From Spongospora subterranea f. sp. subterranea (taxonomy: Eukaryota > Endomyxa: Phytomyxea > Phytomyxea > Plasmodiophorida), in assembly GCA_049724395.1 (NCBI GenBank), contig JAUGWO010000160.1, forward strand, positions 1 through 64,000: a stretch of 64,000 nt of DNA, in the 5' to 3' direction. The notes below the pieces were generated by a model. It was not told the DNA's origin. It was given only the letters and a program-made list of their open reading frames with translations, and did no database searches. Below, piece after piece: positions 33,541 to 46,082 of this stretch (the first letter of the stretch is position 1; the number at the start of each line of letters is the position of its first letter). A program made the translations under genes and the position numbers.

Positions 33541-35409
33541 GTTTTGTTGTTCAATAATCAGCTTGTATAAGGATTCACAAACGCATGTTCACGTTCCTCT
33601 TTACTGTACGACGGCGACTTCCCAATGCTGTACGCATATACCCCCAATACAGACTCTCCTGACTCCTCCTCAAAGCCGTTTTTTTACAGAATTATATTCC
33701 CATTTAAATACTTAGGTTAATGAGGTTGTAGAACTGGGGTTCAAACCAGATGTGATTGATATCGGTTCCTCATGATGAGGACAAACCAAAGAAATTTCAT
33801 CAAGCTTTCAACCGGTTCAAATTTTCCGAAGATTGTGGTTCGCCTTTTGCAATACGAAATGACTCTTCGCTTTATTCATCTCATCGCCAACATAATCAAG
33901 GGAATTTAACCCACCTGGCCTTAACGAAATTGAAATTGACTGACGAATTTAACTGTGAACGGTTCAAGGATCGCCTGTAATCTCTGTGTGTGTTGAATGT
34001 AAACTGGTTTTATCGGGGATGGCAACGATGCTTTAGCCAATGACAACCTTCTAACGCTAGGCGTTGAATGTAAAATTTCCACTGAACACATAAATTTGTG
34101 AGCTTGTTCACTCCTGGGTTTACCAAGATCTTCGATCGCGACTCGGGACAAACAACTGACAAAATTTGTTGGATGTATCCGATGGAAAGATGCTTGTGAT
34201 GCGCCAACGTCACAAGATTTTTATGATAGCATTCTCAAGACGATCACAACAAACTTGTGTTCATAATTCCACTTTGTATCAAATGTAGTCCTTTTCCGTA
34301 TTCGTGTTCGTTGCTTACACGCTTGAAATGTCCCGATCAGTTCGGTGAATTTTGAAATACTGTTCCTCATCCTATTTCGGCGGAAACAAATTTTCGAAAA
34401 ATCCGCTGGGTTGGTCAGAATTTGCATTGAATATTATGGAGTGGGTTTGACAAGCTGAGGATCAATCGAAACATCTTTCGCTAAAGTGATTCACGATGTC
34501 CATTTGACATCCTTCAAAAACAAAGCGGATTAAGTTTGTTTGCTTCGTCGTGCAAACGCGGCTGAACATCAAACGAAATACTTTCCCTGGAATGATTCTT
34601 CCTATCCAGGTGACATTCCTCAGGAACAATTCACACTTTTCTGAATATAGGTTTTACAGCTTTGCGATACTGTGCGTTTAGATTCGACAGATGATATGAT
34701 AATGTTTTATATCCTAAGAGATTGTCTATCCAAAAAGAAGCAATCTTATAGAAGAGGTCACCTAGCACTAATTGCATTCCACGATCTCAGAGACAACAAT
34801 GCACTGAATGATTCTTCTGGGTGCGAATACTGCCTGATAAGTCATACACCAACATAATTCATGTGAGTCTCATCAAACTAGAACCGCCATTACCCTTCGA
34901 ACGCATCGAATGTAAAAATAAACACAGTCAGGGTCCTTTCGATTTGATATTATGATGTCGATATTGATGTGGTAGAGGCCATACAGTGAAAACTCCTACT
35001 GACTACTTTTGATAAGTCCCAAACCCCATTTTTTTAAGCCTCAAAAGACCCCCAGACGATTATGGATTTTTCATTTTTTTTTAAACTGACAATAAGGAGT
35101 GTCTGATTGGGATCTCTTCGTTGTCTCATCCATCAATGACGATATGACAATTTTTCTCTAGGTTGATGGGAGGTCTAACCGAACAACGAACTCACGCTGC
35201 AGCTGTTTCACGGCTTCAATGTCGAACCGAATTAATCTGTCCAATAAGAACCCAACTTGTAGAATCGAACTCTCCAAGCAGACCCTCCTGTAAGTTTTCA
35301 CGACAACGGTTCATATTCAATGAGAGAACGTCGCCCCAAGCGATGGATTACAAAGACACCGTCCTCTGTTTGTCTGGCCTGGTTATCCACAATCAAGATC
35401 ACTAATAAC

Positions 35410-35515
35410 GAGGTAGCAAAACATTCTCATTGGGACAAAGAACAAGAATTTCTTATTCAAATGGGTCAGTTTTGTGAGTCTGTGATAACAGTGTGTGATG
35501 ATGCCTTCTGATCGT
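35410..35515 (+). pseudogene. fragment of the type II membrane protein family
   Basis: A short stretch reads AKHSHWDKEQEFLIQMGQF, matching ITKHSHWSQTQESLFLVL of copy 1. Nothing else of the gene is visible. It overlaps the first unit of a 99-bp tandem duplication. Confidence 0.45.
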
Positions 35516-35661
35516 GAATCGGGGCAATTGCAACTGCATTGATCAAGCCGATGCTCTGCCACCATCAGTTTTGTGAGTCTGTGATAACAGTGTGTGATGA
35601 TGCCTTCTGATCGTGAATAGGGGAAATTGCAACTGCATAATCAAGCCGATGCTCTGCCACG
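35466..35661. repeat. tandem duplication, about 99-bp unit x2
   Basis: The sequence starting TCAGTTTTGTGAGTCTGTGA at 35466 repeats from 35565 with only a few changes and one short deletion. Bases 34000-35160 before it hold only weak short frames. Confidence 0.85.
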
Positions 35662-36122
35662 ATCAATTTCCCGAAATTGTCTTGATTAATTGATCAGAGT
35701 GACGTACTATATTGTCATGACCTTCTATTTCTGACTCAATATTGACAGTGGCGCAGCCTGTCCTGTAGCCCAATGACCACGAACCGTTGCTGCCCAACCG
35801 GCGCCTACCCTAAATCTGTTACGCTGCACCGCTAAGCTCAACCAGCGACAAAGACCAAATCGAAATGCCAGACGGACTCCAAAAAAAAACCCTAACAATT
35901 GGGCAACTCGGGACGCTTTTTGCAGTCATTTTGCCAGTAGGTCAAAGTACGTTACGGGTCAATCAATCGTGTTACAGTCGTGTTACCCATTGACTTTCTC
36001 CGTGCTCCTGTGGGCGGACAGATTGAGTCGGGTCACGGCATTGCGAGGGCCAACATTGTCTCAGAAGGGGTTCCCAACGTCAGTCATCAAATTTCATTGT
36101 TAGTCGCATCTATTAATTTATC

Positions 36123-36719
36123 ATGAATTCATCCTCAGGCAATCCTCAATCCTCTATTCCTATACCCTATTCGAGCCAGTACCCTGGTACAGCGCAACCC
36201 CAATATCATCAGGATTCCCCAAGTCCTGTCAAGAAGACATGTCGCAAATGGCCTATCATCCTTGGCTCTGTCGTCGGGGCAATCATTGTGCTTGTTGTAG
36301 TCATCTGCTTGTTTGGTGAACCCGATTCAGATTTCGTCACTCAAGCAGAGAATCTGGTCAGCAAACTGAACTTGTATAAGACTACTGTCCCAACTGAATA
36401 TCAAAAAAATGAATATAAAACGCTGGACCGACAATTCAACGAGAAGTACGGTAAGGTATGGATGTCCGGAGCATCGAAGTACTGGGAACAGATCAAAACC
36501 GCCGAAGAATCCTACTTTACTGCTCATCAGAAATCGTTGGATGAACTTCTCAAACTAAGTGAGGGTTGGACCTCGGACGAGGACGCACTTCAGACTATAA
36601 AAAAGATTGAATCAACGCTCGTGATCATGCCACGTAACTGTTTAGAGGCGTTTGCTGAAGTGCAAAAATTAGATCAACAGAACCGACAGGCCCGTGAAGC
36701 AAACAAAGGCTCCAGTTAA
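36123..36719 (+). CDS. type II single-pass membrane protein, copy 3
   Basis: A clean 198-codon frame from ATG 36123. Residues 1-42 are S/P/Q/Y-rich (SSIPIPYSSQYPG, DSPSPVKKTCRK). Residues about 43-64 form the membrane helix (WPIILGSVVGAIIVLVVVI). The outer domain starts EPDSDFVTQAENLVSKLNLY and continues as charged helices to a Gln/Arg-rich end. The gene is intact and is the best reference for the family. Shared upstream (CCGTGCTCCTGTGGGCG) and downstream (CTAAGCCAATAAACC) flanks show that whole gene segments were duplicated. The function is unknown; a surface protein under diversification would fit. Confidence 0.7.
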   Translation: MNSSSGNPQSSIPIPYSSQYPGTAQPQYHQDSPSPVKKTCRKWPIILGSVVGAIIVLVVVICLFGEPDSDFVTQAENLVSKLNLYKTTVPTEYQKNEYKTLDRQFNEKYGKVWMSGASKYWEQIKTAEESYFTAHQKSLDELLKLSEGWTSDEDALQTIKKIESTLVIMPRNCLEAFAEVQKLDQQNRQAREANKGSS

Positions 36720-37576
36720 GACCAACTGCTCCAAAGATGAAATACCTACGTCTAAGAATTTTTGAGAAATCAGTAATAGTATTTCGGGTTAGCCTAAGCC
36801 AATAAACCTCCTCCCTTTGTTTACTCTTATCTCGCCATCCAGAGGTGTCGTCTTTTTGAAACAAACCAAAAACAACTCCTCGCTTTATCCATTCGATCGC
36901 CAATAGTCTAGCACAAATCTACTACCGACATGGCCTTGGCAAAATCGACACTGATGGACAAGTAAATTTGGGAAGGGCTCAAAACTCGCCTCGAAACCAA
37001 ATTTCTTTCTGTTTGATGCACACACAACGGGGCTCAACAAGACTTTTGCTAGAGACGACCTCCTGATTTGGGTATCCACCAGTAGGATCGGTCAAATATG
37101 GTTCGAATCGAATTGACCATGAAGAGTTTGTGTCGCTCTACTTTGATGTCATTCATGAATTGTACTATTGGCTCGACCCCAAACCAGTGTAATGAATGAT
37201 GGCTGACAAATGCCTGCAATAACGCCACTGCTTTGAATCTGCCCTTACAAAGTAAAACAAATGACAAGTGCCAGGTTAATGGTCTGTTTAGCTCAATTTT
37301 TTCAGCAGCAAGCGATTGAAGAAAAGGCAAAATTCTGAGTTTTTTGACTCAATCTCATCATGTGATTGCTGGTGCTCGGTGCCAACCTTTCCAGAGACCG
37401 ACAAGCGCTGCTCTTTTCCAATCCGATCATTTGTGATCGTGAGTTTGAAGCAGCCCTATCAAAAGTATGTACAGAAATCGCAGGTTGAGGGAGAGTCGCT
37501 ATCCCAGATTCGTCAAGAGAAGTCAGCTATAAATCACTGTCAAATCCTCACGAACCCAGGTCAACCGTCGGATCTG

Positions 37577-38215
37577 CTAAGCCCATTCATGTTCCGATGA
37601 AAGCAATGATTTAGTGACTCGCAACATCAATAAGCGATGTGGTGCAAGGGACGTCGGCGTTTGCACCGGGATTCGTGGACGCTGTTTGGTCTTTCGGAGA
37701 CTACGATTCGTTATTCCCCGAAACGCGTCTGATAATACACATTGAAAGAAATGGCGGATAATTCTATAAAACATTCCATTGCTGCTGATCATGTTGTTGA
37801 GCAGCGCGTTGCCTCGAAGGGAACTTTTTCCAGGTAGCACGATTGGTTTGATATCGACGTCTCCAGAAGTTCGGGTGTTCCATCCCCAAAGTAGATAGGC
37901 CAACCCACAATTATCTTTACCAGGAAGTCAAGCCTGATGGCCTGCTTGATATCCTGCAGTTATGTGCAGGGGATTTCCTTGACGACCAAAGGTGGAACGT
38001 TTTTCGTGGCCTGATAAAACCATTTGATCGCAGTTGATTAAAACGGGGGACAGCTCCATTGTTAGCGGCTGCGTGTTCCTTAGATTCAAACACACGAATT
38101 GAAACAAAAGAAAGTTTATGAAGACGAGTGACGGCCAAGACCTTTCCGATTCGGTCGACGACAGCTCAGCTGAATGATTCGAGAAAGAGAAAACAGAGAC
38201 TACAGAGCGCGTCAT
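37577..38215 (-). mobile_element. possible DDE transposase remnant
   Basis: Minus frames at 37928-38215 and 37577-37903 read PVLINCDQMVLSG, then HITAGYQAG, then GLAYLLWGWNTRTSGD. An I(N)xDQM block followed by an aromatic 'G..' segment resembles the first catalytic Asp region of some eukaryotic DDE transposases. The match is weak. The flanks 36905-37577 and 38340-40258 contain nothing I can name. Confidence 0.25.
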
Positions 38216-40262
38216 TGGTGGCTACTAATTATTGTCGACAGCTGACTACGTTCATTGACGTCTATCAACATTGGCGCGAAAAACAGAAAAATTATCGAAA
38301 ACGGGTTTCTTTTGCAGATCACGTGTCGTGATGTGATTTAACCTGCATGGTTCAAACGCAACCGTTCAGAACCCTGAGGCAAAATGACGGATCGTATCAA
38401 CTGCTGTAAATGTGATCAAACTCTTCGTCAAGCCGTTTCCTTAATCCCATATTTAAACTAACTCGAAAAACATAGGTTCAGATCAAGGAATCAAGTTAAC
38501 GGCAAGACCTTTAGCTCGGTTATATGTTTACTGCATTTGACAGCAATCTCATGATCAAAAAGAACCGCGTTCAATGCAATCCAAACAGTTTGACCACTGC
38601 CCGCCTATTCAGTTCATCACTGGATCAGGGCCGTGTGGGATTACAATCAACAGTCGCCATCAAATCACGTACTATCGACACGTATTTCCAATAAAATGAA
38701 GTTCTTGATTTCGTTGACTACTGGTCGCTCAGGCGTTCAGTTATGCGACTGTCGAACAGATACAGACGATAGAAAAATAGAGGGCAATTGGAGTAATATG
38801 TTGACAAACCACTGGAGTACCAACGAGGAAGAGGTAGCCGCAGGTAGAGTAGCACATCAGTGGAACAATCGCCACGACGGACATGGGTAAGTACCACCTC
38901 CGCCTCTAGGGCATATTTCTGCAACAGAATATAAGAACCACGAACCATGTCCCGTTGATCACACTATTAGTATTGTGAGGAATCATATAGTTGTTCAATT
39001 GCTAAGACCATCTGAGAATACAACGCCTCGTATCAATGAGCAGTAATCATGCTTTACGTCGCTCGTACGGCTTCTTTGCTGCTGATTAGCAATTTACCCT
39101 GAACTGCCATTACTGCTAATATTTATTTTGATCGTGACTATAGATCCAATTCCACATAAATCCTCATGCCACACTTGTTTACCATGGTCAAATTGCGCAA
39201 ATGAGTTCATCTATCCCCATCTTCTCATGTTCCACAAGTATTTTGTTAGTTGGTCTCTGAATCCCGTCTTGATCTGGTCAATTGGGTCATTTTTACGCCG
39301 CTAATTTGGTTCACCATCAACCACTTGGCTCCTCCTAATCGACCTGCTACCGTCAATCTGGTTATCGGTTGGTCTCGTCCACGAAATCTTGACTTTATTC
39401 TTCGATCCCCCACTTGAATAGGTATTTCGTCTCTGCCTACCTTGCTTCGACTACAAGAGCTCTAAAAAATGTCGCTTTTTGAGTGACAGAGAGATGTTCA
39501 TGAATCTTCAAAGTTCAATTGGTTTGGGTTTTGAATATAACTGCTGATCAAATTTGAAACATTGCCTTTGTAAACAATTAAGTTTTCAATTGACATTGTT
39601 CGTCTTTGCTTTTATTGTAATCTTTGATTGAAAGCTGATGAAGAGATCTCAAAGAAATTTGCTCATTTGGCTAATTGGCTATGATATTGTCAATGCTCGT
39701 TTAAGAACCATTCGAATGATGAGAGGGAAGTTCTTATGGTGCAGTCCTTTTCTAAGCTCGTTTCGAAACCGGTGAAGAACTGCCCTTTATTTCACAAAGC
39801 GCCGACTTCGAATTGTAGAGTTCTACTGGCCTGATATTGCCGGGCATCATCGACAATTGACTGTTGATTTTCTGCATTTTGTCAAAAAACAGAAATATGG
39901 TGTCATCCCTTTCACTATGTGCAATATGAGGTGTCCTCAATTGCATTCCAGCTGTCGCGTGTTGTACAATTCAAATGTGTCTTGTTTTTCATTTCTAGAA
40001 GCGGTCTTTGTTAATTGCGGCACCTGGTCGTTATAGGGGGACGAATGCATCAAACATATCTTCTCTCAAATATCGTTCAAGTCTGAGCAAAGTGGTATAG
40101 GAATAAAACACCGAATCTGTTCATTCTGTCAGGTTCATCAGAATCGCTGGATAATCGCTGAGTTCAACCGTTTTACCCAAGACTGCCAATAAGTTCACAC
40201 CAGCGACTCAGTTCCCGACCCGTTAGACAGGGTGAGTGATGGCGCATTGTGACGCCACATTA

Positions 40263-40346
40263 GAGCATCCCCACCCCACGGGATTAAATGCTAGATTCAG
40301 CCCATGGCGGAGAAAAATACTGGACTTAATCCGTGGGGGGATGCTC
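40263..40346. mobile_element. 84-bp Harbinger-type MITE with TTA duplication
   Basis: GAGCATCCCCACCCCACGG at the left and CCGTGGGGGGATGCTC at the right form terminal inverted repeats. TTA trinucleotides at 40260-40262 and 40347-40349 flank them exactly. The 3-bp TTA/TAA duplication is typical of PIF/Harbinger and Tourist elements. It sits about 200 bp upstream of micro-exon gene E. Confidence 0.75.
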
Positions 40347-40417
40347 TTACAGTCAAATTAGTGAAATTACTGTCATAATCGGGCTGTTACTGTTACCACT
40401 TGGGCCTGAGAGTGGGC

Positions 40418-40424
40418 TATAAAG
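40418..40424 (+). promoter_or_regulatory. candidate TATA box of gene E
   Basis: TATAAAG lies 129 bp upstream of the gene E start codon within GGGCTATAAAGGGTTG. The spacing would leave a 5' leader of about 100 nt. This is a motif match only. Confidence 0.4.
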
Positions 40425-40552
40425 GGTTGCCCAAAATGGCCCACTCTCAATGGGGCCAATTGGCATGGCAGTTTTCCAAAATCCCAACCTAGGCGAACAG
40501 CACATGGGGATACTGTTCTCATTCAACAAAACATCTCAATCGGTGAACATCG

Positions 40553-41291
40553 ATGAATTTATCGACTATCTTCATTGTCGCCAGTTTGGCGTTATTTGCC
40601 CTAGCATTGGGGGTAATGAGTTTCTTATGCGAAGGATTCATTTATCTCATCGTCGTTATCAGGGATATCAGGATAACCAGGCTGATTCAACTAGTGGAAC
40701 TGTAAGATTCCCTCTATATATTCGTTCATTATCTGAATTCAAACAGGATCTGGATGCTGAAAAGGGACTAGAAATACCAGTCAGTGTTTCACAATATTCC
40801 ACCTGATTTTTAATATATTTGAGCATTGTCAACAGGAAGCTGCCCATAAACTGAAAAGGTCAAAATCATTCAGAATAAGTGAGGTATGACAGTCCCGATT
40901 GAGGTCAATCAAATCCGGTTGACGATCAACACAAACAGGAACAGCTAATGGACCCTGATTATGAAACAAATGCGGAGAATGAGATAATTAAGCAACTGGT
41001 ACTTCATTGAATTATTCTTTGTCATTGATCATCTCAGTTGCATTCAGATTGCATTGACTCTAGAGCTGAAGTCGAAAGACCAGGTTAGTTTCGCCAATCG
41101 AGTAGTATGGTTGACGGAATATTAATTGCAATTGGGCAATAGGAGAACCAGGAGGGCTGTCCAGAAACCCAGTTCCAATCAAATGACGACCTGGGATGCG
41201 TAATGATGGTGATACCTCATTTACATCCCCCAATGATCTCATATAGTTGCAGGTTGATTCCAAAGGCAAAGAACACCCAGATTATGCCTAA
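40553..41291 (+). CDS. micro-exon secreted protein, gene E, 8 exons
   Basis: Exons: 40553-40612, 40663-40701, 40747-40779, 40836-40883, 40939-40998, 41048-41083, 41143-41199, 41253-41291. All have lengths divisible by three (60, 39, 33, 48, 60, 36, 57, 39), all junctions are phase 0 with GT-AG introns of 39-59 nt or close, and the product is 123 residues. Exon 1 is exactly a signal peptide (MNLSTIFIVASLALFALALG). The later exons are polar and acidic, for example GYQDNQADSTSGT, DLDAEKGLEIP and EQLMDPDYETNAENEIIKQL, ending KGKEHPDYA. No domain is known to me. Exon 1 and the STSGT exon end match gene A, so the two are paralogues. E looks intact. A plain secreted peptide or effector-like role is inference. 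Confidence 0.75.
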
Positions 41292-41329
41292 TCGACATAT
41301 GAGTAGGACGACCGATTAATGAACGTTGC

Positions 41330-41560
41330 TCACGTCAAAATATTGTCCTTATTCAATAAAAATACAAGTTTGTGTTCAGCAATAAACTTCAACAAAATAA
41401 ACTCAAAATAGATTAGACAAATGATTATTCTAAGAATGCTTATGGTAATGCTAATAAAGGTAGGATCTGGCCCAGATTGTAGTAGAGCTGCTAATGTGAA
41501 AACGATGAAACTGATCTGATCAGCAACACGAGTGCTATACCGAATCAAGTGAGAATGTGC
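41330..41560 (-). CDS. hydrophobic partner-gene exon converging on gene E
   Basis: The minus frame reads RVADQISFIVFTLAALLQSG, then a long hydrophobic run (ISITISILRIIICLIYFEFILL), then EHKLVFLLNK. The same order (VADRFRDILFSIVAPL, FCILSFYFITLLLITILL, NKHKLVF) occurs on minus at 53050-53235, downstream of gene A. The conserved protein pattern and position suggest a real small membrane protein or exon. Start and upstream exons are not resolved. Confidence 0.4.
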   Translation of the reverse strand, partial: AHSHLIRYSTRVADQISFIVFTLAALLQSGPDPTFISITISILRIIICLIYFEFILLKFIAEHKLVFLLNKDNILT

Positions 41561-41589
41561 TGCTGATAGAAAGAGGCAGGAGCTTGTCT

Positions 41590-44500
41590 ATCAGAAGGCA
41601 TGGGAAAGAATGTGCATCACCAACTGCCCATATATCAGAGGACATGGTAAAGAATGTGCATCACCAACTGCCCATCTATCAGAGGACATGGTAAAGAATG
41701 TGCATCACCAACTGCCCATATATCAGAGGACATGTGCATCACCAACTGCCCATATATCAGAGGACATAAAGAATGTGCATCACCAACTGCCCATATATCA
41801 GAGGACATGGTAAAGAATGTGCATCACCAACTGCCCATATATCAGAGGACATGGTAAAGAATGTGCATCACCAACTGCCCATCTATCAGAGGACATGGTA
41901 AAGAATGTGCATCACCAACTGCCCATCACCAACTGCCCATCTATCAGAGGACATGGTAAAGAATGTGCATCACCAACTGCCCATATATCAGAGGACATGG
42001 TAAAGAATGTGCATCACCAACTGCCCATCTATCATGGTAAAGAATGTGCATCACCAACTGCCCATATATCAGAGGACATGGTAAAGAATGTGCATCACCA
42101 ACTGCCCATATATCAGAGGACATGGTAAAGAATGTGCATCACCAACTGCCCATATATCAGAGGACATGGTAAAGAATGTGCATCACCAACTGCCCATATA
42201 TCAGAGGACATGGTAAAGAATGTGCATCACCAACTGCCCATGCCCATATATCAGAGGACATGGTAAAGAATGTGCATCACCAACTGCCCATCTATCAGAG
42301 GACATGGTAAAGAATGTGCATCACCAACTGCCCATCTATCAGAGGACATGGTAAAGAATGTGCATCACCAACTGCCCATATATCAGAGGACATGGTAAAG
42401 AATGTGCATCACCAACTGCCCATCTATCAGAGGACATGGTAAAGAATGTGCATCACCAACTGCCCATCTATCAGAGGACATGGTAAAGAATGTGCATCAC
42501 CAACTGCCCATATATCAGAGGACATGGTAAGAAAGAATGTGCATCACCAACTGCCCATCTATCAGAGGACATGGTAAAGAATGTGCATCACCAACTGCCC
42601 ATATATCAGAGGACATGGTAAAGAATGTGCATCACCAACTGCCCATCTATCAGAGGACATGGTAAAGAATGTGCATCACCAACTGCCCATCTATCAGAGG
42701 ACATGGTAAAGAATGTGCATCACCAACTGCCCATCTATCAGAGGACATGGTAAAGAATGTGCATCACCAACTGCCCATATATCAGAGGACATGGACATAA
42801 AGAATGTGCATCACCAACTGCCCATATATCAGAGGACATGGTAAAGAATGTGCATCACCAACTGCCCATCTATCAGAGGACATGGTAAAGAATGTGCATC
42901 ACCAACTGCCCATATATCAGAGGACATGGTAAAGAATGTGCATCACCAACTGCATATATCAGAGGACCAACTGCCCATCTATCAGAGGACATGGTAAAGA
43001 ATGTGCATCACCAACTGCCCATATATCAGAGGACATGGTAAAGAATGTAGCATCACCAACTGCCCATATATCAGAGGACATGGTAAAGAATGTGCATCAC
43101 CAACTGCCCATATATCAGAGGACATGGTAAAGAATGTGCATCACCAACTGCCCATATATCAGAGGACATGGTAAAGAATGTGCATCACCAACTGCCCATA
43201 TATCAGAGGACATGGTAAAGAATGTGCATCACCAACTGCCCATATATCAGAGGACATGGTAAAGAATGTGCATCACCAACTGCCCATATATCAGAGGACA
43301 TGGTAAAGATGTGCATCACCAACTGCCCATATACAGAGGACATGGTAAAGAATGTGCATCACCAACTGCCCATGCCCTATCAGAGGACATGGTGCATCAC
43401 CAACTGCCCAAAGAATGTGCATCACCAACTGCCCATCTATCAGAGGACATGGTAAAGAATGTGCATCACCAACTGCCCATATATCAGAGGACATGGTAAA
43501 GAATGTGCATCACCAACTGCAGTCCATCTATCAGAGGACATGGTAAAGAATGTGCATCACCAACTGCCCATATATCAGAGGACATGGTAAAGAATGTGCA
43601 TCACCAACTGCCCATATATCAGAGGACATGGTAAAGAATGTGCATCACCAACTGCCCATCAGAGGACATATCAGAGGACATGGTAAAGAATGTGCATCAC
43701 CAACTGCCCATCTATCAGAGGACATGGTAAAGAATGTGCATCACCAACATCACCAACTGAGGACATGGTAAAGAATGTGCATCACCAACTGCCCATATAT
43801 CAGAGGACATGGTAAAGAATGTGCATCACCAACTGCCCATATATCAGAGGACATGGTAAAGAATGTGCATCACCAACTGCCCATATATGGTAAAGAATGT
43901 GACATGGTAAAGAATGTGCATCACCAGGACATGGTAAAGAATGTGCATCACCAACTGCCCATATATCAGAGGACATGGTAAAGAATGTGCATCACCATAC
44001 TGCCCATCAGAGGACATGGTAAAGAATGTGCATCACCAACTGAGGACATGGTAAAGAATGTGCATCACCAACTGCCCATCAGAGGACATGGTATCAGAGG
44101 ACATGGTAAAGAATGTGCATCACCAACTGCCCATATATCAGAGGACATGGTAAAGAATGTGCATCACCAACTGCCCATATATCAGAGGACATGGTAAAGA
44201 ATGTGCATCACCAACTGCCCATATATCAGAGGACATGGTAAAGAATGTGCATCACCAACTGCCCATATATCAGAGGACATGGTAAAGAATGTGCATCACC
44301 AACTGCCCATATATCAGAGGACATGGTAAAGAATGTGCATCACCAACTGCCCATATATCAGAGGACATGGTAAAGAATGTGCATCACCAACTGCCCATAT
44401 ATCAGAGGACATGGTAAAGAATGTGCATCACCAACTGCCCATATATCAGAGGACATGGTAAAGAATGTGCATCACCAACTGCCCATATATCAGAGGACAT

Positions 44501-45870
44501 GGTAAGAGAATGTGCATCACCAACTGCCCATATATCAGAGGACATGGTAAAGAATGTGCATCACCAACTGCCCATATATCAGAGGACATGGTAAAGAATG
44601 TGCATCACCAACTGCCCATATATCAGAGGACATGGTAAAGAATGTGCATCACCAACTGCCCATATATCAGAGGACATGGTAAAGAATGTGCATCACCAAC
44701 TGCCCATATATCAGAGGACATGGTAAAGAATGTCACCACTGCCCATATATCAGAGGACATGGTAAAGAATGTGCATCACCAACTGCCCATATATCAGAGG
44801 ACATGGTAAAGAATGTGCATCACCAACTGCCCATATATCAGAGGACATGGTAAAGAATGTGCATCACCAACTGCCCATCTATCAGAGGACATGGTAAAGA
44901 ATGTGCATCACCAACTGCCCATCTATCAGAGGACATGGTAAAGAATGTGCATCACCAACTGCCCATATATCAGAGGACATGGTAAAGAATGTGCATCACC
45001 AACTGCCCATATATCAGAGGACATGGTAAAGAATGTGCATCACCAACTGCCCATATATCAGAGGACATGGTAAAGAATGTGCATCACCAACTGCCCATAT
45101 ATCAGAGGACATGGTAAAGAATGTGCATCACCAACTGCCCATATATCAGAGGACATGGTAAAGAATGTGCATCACCAACTGCCCATATATCAGAGGACAT
45201 GGTAAAGAATGTGCATCACCAACTGCCCATGCATATCAGAGGACATGGTAAAGAATGTGCATCACCAACTGCCCATATATCAGAGGACATGGTAAAGAAT
45301 GTGCATCACCAACTGCCCATATATCAGAGGACATGGTAAAGAATGTGCATCACCAACTGCCCATATATCAGAGGACATGGTAAAGAATGTGCATCACCAA
45401 TGCCCATATATCAGAGGACATGGTAAAGAATGTGCATCACCAACTGCCCATCTATCAGAGGACATGGTAAAGAATGTGCATCACCAACTGCCCATATATC
45501 AGAGGACATGGTAAAGAATGTGCATCACCAACTGCCCATCTATCAGAGGACATGGTAAAGAATGTGCATCACCAACTGCCCATATATCAGAGGACATGGT
45601 AAAGAATGTGCATCACCAACTGCCCATATATCAGAGGACATGGTAAAGAATGTGCATCACCAACTGCCCATCTATCAGAGGACATGGTAAAGAATGTGCA
45701 TCACCAACTGCCCATCTATCAGAGGACATGGTAAAGAATGTGCATCACCAACTCACCAACTGCCCATCTATCAGAGGACATGGTAAAGAATGTGCATCAC
45801 CAACTGCCCATCTATCAGAGGACAGGACATGGTAAAGAACGTGCATCACCAACTGCCCATCTATCAGAAC
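41590..45870. repeat. minisatellite, 44-bp unit, about 4.3 kb
   Basis: About 95 tandem copies of a 44-bp unit (AGAGGACATGGTAAAGAATG, TGCATCACCAACTGCCCATA, TATC). Units come in two main forms that differ at one base (CCCATATATC or CCCATCTATC) and are mixed along the array; truncated and fused units cluster around 43.3-44.1 kb. There are no unique spacers, so this is not a CRISPR-like array. 44 is not divisible by three, so frames cycle. Confidence 0.98.
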
Positions 45871-46082
45871 TCAGCAGACAAGAGAAAAATAAATTAGCCA
45901 CAGAGCTTGGTGAGCTGACTGTTTTTGTTGATGTTTAGAAATGTTTCCACCCAATAATCACGGCGAAGCTATCGTCGGCAGTTGGTGTCGCACAGGAGTT
46001 CCCCTCTGTGGCTAATTCTATGTCCAAGTACTACCGTAGGAAACAGAACAACTACACAACGATATGATTCATGTGTACAGTA

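Noticed and set aside
40450-40806. A 118-codon frame across the start of gene E
   Set aside because: It reads through introns 1-3 of the micro-exon model in another frame and lacks homology to the paralogues beyond the shifted signal-peptide exon.
41590-45870. Direct repeats resembling a CRISPR array
   Set aside because: There are no unique spacers, the unit is 44 bp head to tail, and the host is eukaryotic.
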